Shown here piece by piece: positions 36,661 through 47,493 of a stretch of DNA of 64,000 bases. Origin of the DNA: Chamaecyparis obtusa (taxonomy: Eukaryota > Streptophyta > Pinopsida > Cupressales > Cupressaceae); NCBI GenBank assembly GCA_027943335.1, contig BSBK01006738.1, positions 129,001 through 193,000 of the forward strand, given 5' to 3'. A program made the position numbers and the translations under genes. Below the pieces are notes generated by a model. It saw only the letters and a list, made by a program, of their open reading frames with translations. It searched no databases and was not told where the DNA came from. Position 1 is the first letter of the stretch; each line of letters begins with the position of its first letter.

Positions 36661-39389
36661 AAAGTTGCGTCAGGAACATCATCGACTAACTGTTGTTCGT
36701 GATCATCATCTACATCATCTTCTAGTTTTTTGCAATCTTCTTCCATCACATTATACCTCATTGGCTTTCCTCTTGGATCATGTCTAACAACAAATGACCA
36801 ACCTGATTTATGCGGAACCTCTGAGTAAAATACCTGCTCATACTGCAACAATTATAAAAATAATCATGTCATTCTTTTCTCATATAATACAATGAGAAGT
36901 ACATGCAATTTACAAATATATTGTAAATACAAAAGAACATGACTTACCTTGATGAAGGTATGCTAATCATGCATTTTCAACCCTGGCCCAAATTCACCTT
37001 TCTTTGATATGGTACTACTTATGTTTGCAGCAAATCCTGTGGGAAATCAAATTTTTCGTATGACTTCTTTTATGGCATCACCTTGTTGTTTTGTTAATAA
37101 CCAAGGAAGGGCACTTGTATTAATCCATTCTCCATTTCTATTTGATTCAATAAAATTTTTCATTGCATGATTGGATTCATGAATGTCGCTACAAATTTTG
37201 ACAATTTTTTCTTTGTCACACCTTCCATCCAATATCTTCCACAATGTCTCCGTTACATTCTTTCCAATATGCATAGTATCAAACAAATGCACATCAAGTA
37301 GCTGCTCGTAGTAGGGAAACCTACTAAATTGTCTGGGATAACTCTTTAGTCCCTTTGGAAGGTGCTCAGTAGTGTTTCCTTGACGACATTCACGATCATC
37401 AATCACATAATCAGCAAACAAAACACAATAAAAATATACAAATTCCAAACATAAATCGTTAGGTAGAATGGTACTACCTTGACGATTAATTCTATTATAT
37501 TCCAACTTCCATAAGTGAGGTGTCATTCTCTGTGGCTTAGATGTAGTCTCTTCTTTCCCATTGAAAAGATGTTTTTTGGTAATTCAATAGTTATAATTTT
37601 TGTGGAGAAAGTACCTATACTCATCAAACACCTGCTTTCCTAAACTTTTTGAATAACGAGATTTCATCTTTGGACCACAAACTGGACATGCAAATTTTCT
37701 CTTTGTTTGAAGACCTACAAGGTAATGATACAATTGGATTAAATATGTTAATTTTTATTTTTAGAATTATCATGTGCAACTTGAATTCACCATAACATAC
37801 CAGAAAAATGTCTTAGCCCTAGGGCATCATGTATTGTCCATACAAGCATTGCATGGAATTGAAATTGTCTGTCTCCTATTGGTCTAGAGATGTCATACAT
37901 AGTGACACATTTCCATAACTCCACCAACTCGTCGATAAGAGGCTCAATATAAACATTCATATCTTCAACTTGGTATTTACCTGGTTGAATGAACAACATT
38001 ACATAATTATTGTGACCATTTTACTACAAGATTTATAATTACATGCAGATAACTATTAAATGATCAAATACTTGGAACAATGATTGCCAACATAATGTGC
38101 TCCCTCTTTATTGACATCCATGGAGGAATGTTATTGTTGATGACAAAAATAGGCCAAACAGTGCAAATGGATCTTAGCTCTCCAAATGGATTGACACTGT
38201 CCGCTACCACTAAAATCTTGAGATTTTGAGGTTCTTCAATAAAGTGTGGCCACTTTTTCTCTATGTCCTTAAATATAGAACCATCCGCAGGCATTTGAAT
38301 AATGTCATCTTGACTCCTATTGCGTGCATGGTAATCCATAAATTGTGCCAAACTATTACACCTAAATAATCTTTGCAAATGTGGTATAATGGGGATGTAA
38401 CGAAGAACCTTGTGAGGCACCTTTTTTGTTATTTGATCTATTTGATATCTACTCATATGATGTTCAGAGCATTCTGTTGCAAATTCATATTCTTTATGAT
38501 AAATAATATGATCATTGGGACAAGCATCTATTGCTTGATACTCTATTCCAATATCTTTCATAGTGGCACATAATTCTTGGTATGAGTGAGGGAGAATATT
38601 CGATGGTGGTAACAAGAACTCACCTATCAATCTATAGAAAAAAATATATGTTGTTAATATTAACAATATTTATGGTACATGTTTCACCATTTAATTACTA
38701 TAATGACATATATGACATACCGTAGCATACGTGACATTGTTGTGTTGGATAAACCATTCATAACCTTCAAGTTCAACAACAACAATACAACAGAGAGAAG
38801 AGTTGTTTGGGAGCCTTTATAAAGGGGCATGGCTGCCTTCTCAAGTAGAGGTATATCATGGATGACATCAACATCATCCTGATCATCATCATCAGTTGCA
38901 CCAATACCAAATGTTTCATGGATCAATGTATTAGTACCATCATCTGGTGCATCATTGTCATCTTCCATGGGATCATAATCTTCAGCTTCAATATTTGCAC
39001 CTCCATGATCCTCCACTTCCAAAGCCATATTCTCAATATTCACACCTCCATGGTCCATATCACGTACTCCCCTAGGGAGGTCGACCTATATTAAAATGAA
39101 CACAAATAAACCATGATAATGATCTCATCATCAGGTGTATTTCATATATATATTAGTTGTTAAATAAATATAATGAAAAACTTACCAATTCATGATAATC
39201 AAAGCCTCCTTCAATGTGACCATTATCCCTACAAAGTCTCTTAGCTATTTTGATTAGCAATCTTCTAATGTTTAAGCCCTTACAATTATTGCAGGAACAA
39301 TAACATTTTCCATCGCCTTTTCTTTTCAAGTTCGACCACAATCTATTGATTGCATCCCCATTACCTTCTTCACTTGGATTGTCTAACAT
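36432..39389 (-). pseudogene. CACTA TNP2-type transposase gene, six exons, premature stops
   Basis: Probable exons are 39,389-39,186, 39,085-38,721, 38,631-38,072, 37,980-37,801, 37,714-36,948 and 36,842-36,432, with good GT/AG borders (GTAAGT at 36,947; CAG at 36,843). Domains in order: an N-terminal transposase-associated Cys domain (CYCSCNNC, then GHIEGGFDYHEL); TNP2 core with KVPHKVLRYIPIIPHLQRLF, ADSVNPFGELRS, INNNIPPWMSIK, VYIEPLIDELVELW, FACPVCGPKM and HLFDTMHIGKNVTETLW; and a short DUF4216-like block (QVFYSEVPHKSGWSF) with a poly-Asp tail. TNP2 proteins cut and move the element by binding its ends in the nucleus. Stops at 37,584-37,586 and 36,963-36,965 (HD*H, usually HDYH or HDWH) break it. 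The usual DUF4218 segment is missing. The first exon may begin further upstream. Confidence 0.85.
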
Positions 39390-40340
39390 GATGCTTCTTC
39401 ACTTAGATTATCTATAACCTAATTATATATAAAAATTGAAAACTTAGTTATGAAATGATGTTGTAGTATAGTATACCAAATTGAAACACTTCTATTATTG
39501 TAGTCTTCCACCTCAAACTCTTTCCTATTGTGGCAAGAAAGAAAGATATTCAAATAATATAGTAGTTTGTAAATCAAAATAAAATGGAGGCAAGTTGTTG
39601 ATTGAGGGTGCAAGGAACAACAACCGTTAGTACTTTTATCGAATTGTAAATTTCAATTTTGAACCATTCTGTGAATATAGAACATGGATGTAATCTCAAA
39701 AAATAACAAAATGTAGACATGACAGATTACTTATTTTGTTATTCTACATTACTTACTATTTGAGTGCACGTTCCACCTACAACTTGATCAAGTCTTGTTT
39801 GATGCTTCAATTTTGTGTTAACTATCCTGTAGAAGTACACAATTTTTTATTTTCCCAATATGTTATTCAAAAAACAACAATAGAATAAAATACTTGTTGA
39901 GAAAGATCATCATAGTAGTATCAAAAACTTTAGACTTAAGGTAACACAACATTATAAGACTCTTACATTCAACCTTCAACTCATGCACCTAATAAATAAG
40001 AGAAAAAATACATGAAATTAAAAAATTTAACTAATGAATTGTGTTTTTCTTCTCAGCTTAATCGGCCAAATTTATATGAGATTCTAAAGAAGGCCTCACT
40101 CTTAATCAGCCAAATCTTCTGATTGTCTTCCGATTGTCTAAATGCTTCTTTATTTGTCAACCAATTAATACATGCTACTATATAAAGAAGACAATCAGAA
40201 GACAATGAAGATTTGTCTGACAAAAATGAATACACTAAACTGAACCAATGACATGTTTACAAAAATTATCATAACTCACAAGAAAAATTGAAACAATGGC
40301 ATGTTTATAACTCATTAAGAGTGAGGAATAGCTTGTGCAA
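39390..40340. other. Upstream region of the transposase gene
   Basis: AT-rich with no clear second gene such as a TNPA homologue. The transposase promoter should lie here, read on the minus strand, but I see no distinctive TATA box. Confidence 0.4.
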
Positions 40341-40344
40341 GGGT

Positions 40345-43300
40345 GAAAGTAGTTTTGATCATTTTGGTCGTGACTGTTCCTCTACACAGTCAGGAAATGT
40401 AACTGTCTAATGATTATATGTAATGTTGAATGGATTAAATGCTTTATTCTTGGTAGAAGTGAATGGAAGCAATAGTGTTGGTGTTAGGTTTCATTTATTA
40501 TTGAATTCAATGGTTTCCAAGATGTGTTGAGGAGTTTGCTCCTTATTTAATGTTAATTGTTCCTACACAATCCACTCATACAATAGTGAAATGCTATGTG
40601 GAAGGGATGGTTGATAGTGTTCCTTGAGGGAAGGGGGATTTTGAAAGACTTTTTATCATTGTATTGTGTATTTCCAATATGTTTGGATGTAGAGCAGACC
40701 GGGAGAATGAAGGATCACTCACCAATTGCATGATAACCCGGTTTTGAAGGGTCACTAGTTGAGGGGACAGTCAAGGTCCCAATGATTGGGCCATTGGAGG
40801 ACCCTATTTCTTTGTATTAATTGCTATTCAAATTGGATGCATGGATTTCTTGTGAATTATCAGTTGCTATGTATCCTGCAACTGCATCCGTAAATCTACA
40901 TATACTTCTCTATGGTTGTAAGCCACTTAGAGATCAAAATAGAGAAACTAAATCAAAATCGTTCTTTGTCCTATTTCCTTTTAACAAAGTCTCAACTATC
41001 AATGATACAATATACATTTGATGCCCTAAGCTATCAAATATACAAATGGCACCTACCTAGAAGCTCAACAAGAGAATGAAGGATCACTCACTGATTGCAT
41101 GATAACCCGATTTTCAAGGGTCACTGGTTGAGGGGACAGTCAAGGTCTGGATGATTGGGCCAATGGAGGACCCTAGCTCTTTGTATTAATTTCTATTAAA
41201 ATTGGATGCATGGATTTATTGTGAATTATCGACTGCTATGTATCATGCAACTGCATCCGTAAATCTGCATATACTTCTCTAGGGTTGTAAGCCACTTAGG
41301 GATCAAAATAGAGAAACTAAATAAAAACCCAATTTTGAAGGGTCACTGGAAGAGGGGAATGAAGGATCACTCACTGATTGCATGATAACCCCACCAAGTA
41401 TTCTTTCCTTTAATTTTCCACAATATCTCAAAGTATGATCATTATTCTTTACTTTCTTCTATATGCTATTCTTTCTATGGTTTTGTTATCACATAAATAT
41501 ATCAAAAACATTGCAGATGTGCCTATAAAAGTAAAATATTGTCCTTCAATTGTTCCACATTGAAGCATTTCCTCTTTGGAGTATTCTCTTCATTTGTACA
41601 ATATCTGTCAAAAATGGTTCCCATATTTCTTCAAGATCTATTTTAATCTTTATATTGCAATTTTGATTAGATTTGACCTATAGTTGATTTCATTAGTATT
41701 TTATAACATATACTCCTAATGTGAAATGTGGAGAGAAAGAAAGAGACACACTAGGTATGAATTACACGATATACCCATCATCACTTAGCACTTAAATAAT
41801 AAATTATGGAAAGGGAACAACCCCCTAACCTCTGGATGTTTGTTTCATGTTGGCCTCTTATTATATGCAAAGGTAGGCCTGTCTTAATTAGGCTAACAAC
41901 CACAGTGTAGGGGCAATAAATTATGGAACCCAAAATAGTGCACACTTGTATTAAATTAGGTTCAGTATACTACAAGGGAATGGAAACCATGTAATAGTGC
42001 CTCATGGGGATGGAAGAAACCCTTCACCAAGAAGATGGTTGTGTTTGCAATATTTACTAGAGGCAAAGAACATAATTTGGTTCCAGCAATTACTCCTAAA
42101 AGATAATGGCACCCACAAAACACTTGGAAAAGATAGCACTCACTATATCTTTTATCACTCTTTTAAAGTTGGGACAATAAATCTCAAAGATTGATCAACG
42201 AATTCTTGAACACAAAGAACCATTGATAGATATGATTCATGTGTACAATAGCCAACAACTAGTTGTTCCAATCATGATGTCCAATAATTATGTTAGAAAA
42301 AGCATCTACAAATCCCTTACACAACCATAATAGATTCAAACCATGAACTATAAGAACCTAACAATGGGACTAACAAAGATACAGCCTAAACAAATCTTGA
42401 TCATATTCCACCCTATTGTAAGGCCCAAGAAGTAACTCTATCTTAAAGCTGCACATTCCTCTAGATGAAGCTCAATGGTCAGGTAAATGAAGCATAGAAA
42501 TACTTGAATGAATATAGGAATAATTTGATGTACAATCATTTGCTAGCTTGGTTTGTGGGTTTTCCACATAATATTTTCCCTTTAACCACATGTATAGTTT
42601 GAGAAAGTCAGAAAAAATTGTTTCAGATTTATATTATCCTTTTGAACTAGCACACTGCCATCAAAATGCATTATCATTGGTCATCTCAAGAAAATTCCTA
42701 TTGATTAGTAGGATATCCTTATAAAAATTTGATGCATGGATTTCTTGTGAATTATCGACTGCTATGTATCCTGCAACTATGGAAGGAATAGTGTTGGTGT
42801 TAGGTTTCATTTATTATTGAATTCAATGGTTTCCAAGATGTGTTGAGGAGTTTGCTCCTTGTTTAATGTTAACTGTTCCTGCACAATCCACTCATAAAAT
42901 AGTGAAATGCTATGTGGAAGGGATGGTTGATAGTGTTCCTTGAGGGAAGGGGGATTGTGAAAGACTTGTTATCATTGTATTGTGTATTTCCAATATGTTT
43001 GGATGCAGGGTAGACCAGGAAAATGAAGGATCACTCACTGATTGCATGATAACCCAATTTTGAAGGGTCACTGGTTGAGGGGACAGCCAAGGTCTAGATG
43101 ATTGCGCCGTTGGAGGACCCTATTTCTTTGTAGTAATTGCTATTCAAATTGGATGCATGGATTTTTTGTCAATTATCGATTTCTATGTATCATGTAACTA
43201 CATCCGTAAATCTCCATATACTTCTCTAGGGTTGTAAGTCACTTAGGGATCAAAATACAGAGACTAAATCAAAATCATTCTTTGTCCTATTTCCTTTTAA

Positions 43301-44190
43301 CAAAGTCTCAACTATCAATGATACAATATACATTTGATGCCCTAAGCTATCAAATATACAAATGGTGCCTACCTAGAAGCTCACTAGGAGAATGAAGGAT
43401 CACTCATTGATTGCATGATAACCCAGTTTTGAAGGGTCACTAGTTGAGGGGATAGTCAAGGTCCGAATGATTGGGCCATTGGAGGACCCTAGTTCTTTGT
43501 ATTAATTTCTATTCAAATTGGATGCATGGATTTATTGTGAATTATCAGCTACTATGTATCCTGCAACTACATCCATAAATATGCATATACTTCTCTAGGG
43601 TTGTAAGCCACTTAGGGATCAAAATAGAGAAACTAAATAAAAATCATTCTTTGTCCTATTTCCTTTTAACAAAGTATCAACTATCAATGATACAATACAT
43701 TTGATGCCCTAAGCTATCAATACAAATGGCACCTAGCTAGAAGCTCACGGGCTGTCCATTTGATAACCACAGTCAACATTTCAAAAAAATGGATATCCTT
43801 GAGCACAAGCACCAATAAAATCAAATAATGGAGTTAAAGCATGGGCTATGGCACGACACCAGTAGAATGTGGTCATTTTAGTGACAGGAATTTACAATGG
43901 CATCATTAAACATATATGCCAGTAATATCAACAAACATGAATCCAAACATTTGAATACAGTGAATCGATATCCTTGAGCACAAGCACCAATAACATCAAA
44001 TAATAGAGATAAAGCATTGGCTACGACACAACACTAGTAGAATGTGGTCATTTGAAAGAGCATTCATGATCAAATAAAATGAAATGCATTTGAATATGAT
44101 GCCAGAGGCTCGAAAGATGAAGAAATCACATACCTTCTCCCGCGCTCAGCTTTCGCTCCTTTTCTCCCGCTCCCTCTATCCAATCAAAAT
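40345..44190 (-). repeat. Right inverted arm of the CACTA
   Basis: Inverted counterpart of the left arm. It holds copies of a ~365-bp unit beginning near 'gaatgaaggatcactcactg', at about 40,705, 41,075, 41,340 (partial), 43,020 and 43,392. It also holds copies of a ~230-bp segment (for example 'agtggattgtgcaggaac' inverted) at 40,475-40,700 and 42,790-43,010. 42,775-42,800 preserves the empty target of the 7.8-kb LTR element. The arm ends near the Cys/Ser-coding phrases at 44,100-44,190 shared with 22,870-23,000. No gene is seen. Confidence 0.8.
41930..42540. other. ~610-bp segment present only in the right arm
   Basis: It interrupts the match to 33,400-33,460 ('ggttaaagggaaaatattatgg'). Sequence related to 'ataaattatgg' lies at its left edge. 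It is either an insertion here or a deletion from the left arm. No element ends are recognised. Confidence 0.6.
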
Positions 44191-44350
44191 AAAAATGATG
44201 AGGCCATTTCACTTCTTTTTTTTTTATCTATACTCTGAATCTGTCAGAATTCTGATGGTCAATTAAACACCCATCGGAATACCGACATCATTAGGGCCTA
44301 TTACAAAAAAAACATCAAATTCATAATAAAAAGTTACCCGTCAGAAACTT

Positions 44351-44381
44351 CTGTCAAAATTTGGCCCCAAATGTTGTAGTG
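44351..44381 (-). repeat. CACTA right terminal inverted repeat
   Basis: The inverse of 14,030-14,060; it ends ...gttgtagtg and is followed by AGA. Confidence 0.95.
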
Positions 44382-45480
44382 AGAGTGGTTCTTGATAGTA
44401 GATACTTGAGTGGGTCCTCCTTTGAGATGAGCTTGATTATATGGCTAAGCATTCAATGTTTAAGATTTTGGGTGGCAAAGACCACTACAAGGCATGTTTT
44501 CTCCATTGGTGAATAATTGAGCTCATAGCCGACAAGAGTTCAACTGATATAATAAATGGATCTCTTTGTGTTGTTGTCGTCATGCTGTGCTAAGAGTGCT
44601 CCCAGTGTTGTAGTGGTTGCCAAGATGTAGAGTATGAGAGGGCATCCTAAAACTAGTGGTATGAGGATAAGAGAGTTGGCCAGATATTCCTTAGCTTCTC
44701 AAATCTTCTCTAACAAAGAGGATCCCATTTGAAGTTTGTGTCCTTGGGGAGCAGATGCATGAAAGGTTGGTACTTGTTTGCCAGTTGTGATATAAATCGA
44801 CGCACTGATTGGAGCTTTCCTTGTAGGCTCCGGAGTTGTTTGAGTGTTCTAGGAGGAGGCATTTTTGTAATGGCTTTGAGCTTTTTGGGATCAATCTCTA
44901 TGTCGCGCCATGATACTATAAAGCCTAGAAGCTTTCCAGATGTTACACCAAAGGCACACTTCTTTGGATTCAACTTCAATCCATAATGATGCAGATGATC
45001 GAACACACTTTCAAGGATGTCTAGGTGTTCACCTCGTGTCTTAGATTTTGCAAGAATATCATCTACATAATCCTCCAAGATTTTTTGTATCATATCATGG
45101 AAGATGGCCACCATTTCTCATTGATAATGGCTCCAATTGTATCATGTTGTAGCAGAAGGTACCCCAAATGGCATCATGTTGTAGCAGAAGGTACCCCATG
45201 GTATGGTGAATGCTTTTTTGTGTTGATGTTCTTCCGCTATTTGGATCTAATTGTACCCTAAGAATCCATCCATGAGTGACAACATCTCATGGTCCGCTGT
45301 GAGATCGACTATCATGTGTCTATGTTGGGTAGTGGGAAATCATCCTTGGGACATGCTTTGTTTAAGTCCCTAAAATCTGTGTAGATTCTTATCTATCCTG
45401 AAGGCTTAGTGACATGCACCATGTTGGAGATCCATTATAAATAATCAATGGCTCTAAAAATATCTCGAAGATACTAAAAA
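44382..45480 (-). pseudogene. Reverse transcriptase of the Tat-type element
   Basis: Minus-strand continuation of the element broken by the CACTA. Motifs are DFRDLNKACPKDDFPLPNID (~45,320-45,375), MLSLMDG (~45,275), the catalytic YVDDILAKSKTRGEH (~45,020-45,070), LKLNPKKCAFGV (~44,950) and LLGFIVSWRDIEIDP (~44,905). A 134-residue frame remains open (44,710-45,114), but upstream there are stops, a frameshift and a 33-bp tandem duplication (caaatggcatcatgttgtag, ~45,120-45,200). Homology stops near 45,480, just N-terminal to the first motifs, where L1 sequence begins. Confidence 0.9.
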
Positions 45481-45662
45481 TTTTCCTTTTGGGTCAGACC
45501 TCCAAGAAATAATATCACATCTCCTTAGGGAATTGCAAACCCTTCCTACCAAAATCCTCACAAGTTCATCCTTGGCCTCAACTAAGCCTCCCATAGGCCA
45601 TTCGTGTGGTTTTCTCCAAGTAGCCACTTCCCCTGATCCAAAACTCTGATAAAATTTGAAAT
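45480..45662 (-). pseudogene. L1 ORF2 C-terminal fragment, separated by the chromovirus
   Basis: The minus strand reads GSGEVATWRKPHEWPMGG and RRCDIISWRSDPKGKF, typical of the region before the zf-RVT domain of plant L1 ORF2 (D.I.W..D..GKF). It joins 51,616 across the chromovirus insertion. The rest of the C-terminus and the poly(A) tail are absent; the next bases are gypsy. Confidence 0.75.
45658..45662. repeat. Left GAAAT target duplication of the chromovirus
   Basis: Identical to 51,616-51,620. Confidence 0.9.
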
Positions 45663-46340
45663 TGATGTAGGAGCATCTCAGGTCCTTGGTAATCCTATGT
45701 CACCAAAAAGATGTTTGAAGTTTTCTATGTTGCTCGGTTCCTTCTTTGACCAAGTTGGTTCGATGTTGCTTGGTTCCCTTTGTTTATCGATTTTGGTCGA
45801 TTATCTCTTTGGCACTTAGTGAATTTCCCTAGCGCTCGATGATGCTGTTTGGCACTCAATTTCCTTGCTTACCGAGTTGTTTATTCTGGATTTTTGTTGA
45901 GGTTGACTTGTACATTTAATTTGGGTCACAGATTTAATGATGGTATCTATCATTAGGAAGTGTGTGGATCTAGATCTGGTCATTCCTTCTGTTGATAGTG
46001 GATCTGAAGGTCGACTTGATTTGGTAGTCTCTTGTATAAATATAGTTGTTTGGTTAGAGTTTAGGAGTCAGTTTTTGGAGATAGAAGATAAAAGATAGAA
46101 AATCTAAGATTGTTGGCAGATCCTCGCATGTTGGAGGACTTTGGTACTTGATTGTAATATCTGGCCTAAATCGGGAAAACCTTACAATCCGGCATGTATG
46201 AATCAAATTGAAGATAATATATGAAAGTATCTTTATTCTCTCTCTCAATGTTGTGTGTTATTTCTTCCACGTGTGATCTCTACAAGGTGGATCTGGTTAG
46301 GGTGTGCCTTTGGCCACTCTTCCCATCCTCCCTTGTGTCA
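45663..46340 (+). repeat. 5' LTR of chromovirus
   Basis: 678 bp, TGATG...TGTCA. The promoter TATA is listed separately. Confidence 0.9.
46034..46042 (+). promoter_or_regulatory. TATA box in chromovirus LTR
   Basis: cttgtataaatatag; the same TATA sequence is conserved in the 3' LTR near 51,318. Confidence 0.7.
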
Positions 46341-46342
46341 GG

Positions 46343-46354
46343 TGGTATCAAAGT
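46343..46354 (+). promoter_or_regulatory. Primer-binding site (tRNA-Met type)
   Basis: TGGTATCAAAGT starts two bases after the LTR end, one base from the usual TGGTATCAGAGC over its first ten positions. Confidence 0.85.
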
Positions 46355-46476
46355 GAGGTGAGATCTGGATCTAGGTTTGCAAATCTATATTTGAGGGTTC
46401 CTTCTTGTTAAACCCTAGTTGAATTATTTTGGGGTAGTAGATTGTGATCTGGCCTATAATTGCAAAGGGTTTCAAG

Positions 46477-47493
46477 ATGGTTCATGGGAGGTGAGGTGCA
46501 GATCCAGGATTGGTAGACATGTTGACACAACTTGCTGCTAGATTAGAAGCTATTGAAATGACCTAGAGAAGAGGAAGACATCTTGAAGATATTAGTGATG
46601 ATGAAATTGAGGAAGAATAAGGTGATGTAGAACCTGCACCGGTGATGGATCAAGGTGAGGAAATATTGTCGAAAGCTTTGACAAATCTAAAGTCTACACC
46701 ACACTTTAATCCTCCTGAGTATAGTGGAAAATTGGATTCTGATGAATTGGTGGATTGGATCACTGAGATGGAAAAGTATTTTGAATATGAAAATGTACCT
46801 GAGGAAAAGAAGGTGAAAATTGAAAGCACAAAGTTGAAGAGTCATGCATCCTTGTGGTGGGAACATCTGCAGCTGGACAGAAAGAGGAAAGGCAAAGAAA
46901 AAATCAAGGTATGGAGTAAAATGGTGAATAAATTGAAAGGGAAGTTCTTACCTTGTGATTATAAGATTAACCTAGCTAGGTGGATGCAAAGTTTGAAGCA
47001 GAAAGATAGCTTGATAAAGGAATATATTGAGGAATTCTATAGACTAGATATCAGATCTCGACATGATGAAGATGAGGTGGAAATAATCACTAGATACCTG
47101 AATGGTTTGAGAGTTTCCATCCAAGAAGAAATCAGTTTGGTCAAATTGGAGAGCATTGAAGAGGCCCATCAATTTGCATTGAAAGCTGAGGAGAAATTGA
47201 ACAAGAGACATAAGAAAAGACAAAGAGGTAGAGGTGGTAGCTTCCCTAGAGGAAGAGGTAGATCTTATGGTGAAAATAGTAGATCTGAACTTGAAAAGAC
47301 AACTCTAGATAAAGGCAAGACCGAGTGGAAAGGTGAAAGTTCATTTAGAGGCAGAGGAAGTAACTACCGAGGTGGATATAACAGAGGTGGTTTCCAAGGA
47401 ACTTGTTATAAGTGTGGAGAAGGACATAGATCATTTGAGTGTACACATGCAAATAAGAAGGTTGTTAATAGTAGAAATGCTTTGGTGCAATAA
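46477..47493 (+). pseudogene. Chromovirus Gag
   Basis: Gag forms the particle that packages element RNA. A retrotransposon-gag domain is visible in the 283-residue frame 46,642-47,493 (WITEMEKYFEYENVPEEKKV, then LKSHASLWWEHL), followed by an Arg/Gly-rich stretch and one zinc knuckle, CYKCGEGHRSFEC. The knuckle has only three residues between the second Cys and the His, where the family has four. The original start is probably the ATG near 46,477. Stops at 46,564-46,566 and 46,618-46,620 lie in frame before the first long frame, and another at 47,491-47,493 separates Gag from Pol in the same frame. Confidence 0.88.

Larger units (their letters stand above)
14030..44381. mobile_element. CACTA (En/Spm) DNA transposon, 30.35 kb, with nested insertions
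   Basis: The ends begin CACTACTACATTTGGGG and, on the other strand, CACTACAACATTTGGGG. The inverted repeat runs 31 bp with three mismatches and is flanked by AGA on both sides. Removing the element restores continuous RNase H sequence of the Tat host. It encodes a TNP2-type transposase (minus strand, 36.4-39.4 kb) and contains long internal inverted arms, subterminal repeats, a large palindrome, host-gene fragments and two LTR elements of 6.4 and 7.8 kb. Without those two insertions it would be about 16 kb. Its own transposition is doubtful because the transposase gene carries premature stops, but the ends look usable in trans. Confidence 0.95.

Noticed and set aside
36371..36702. Met-, Ile- and Ser-rich open frames on both strands over the trinucleotide repeat
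   Set aside because: They are other-frame readings of the (TCA)n repeat; only the minus-strand Asp-rich frame continues a recognised domain.
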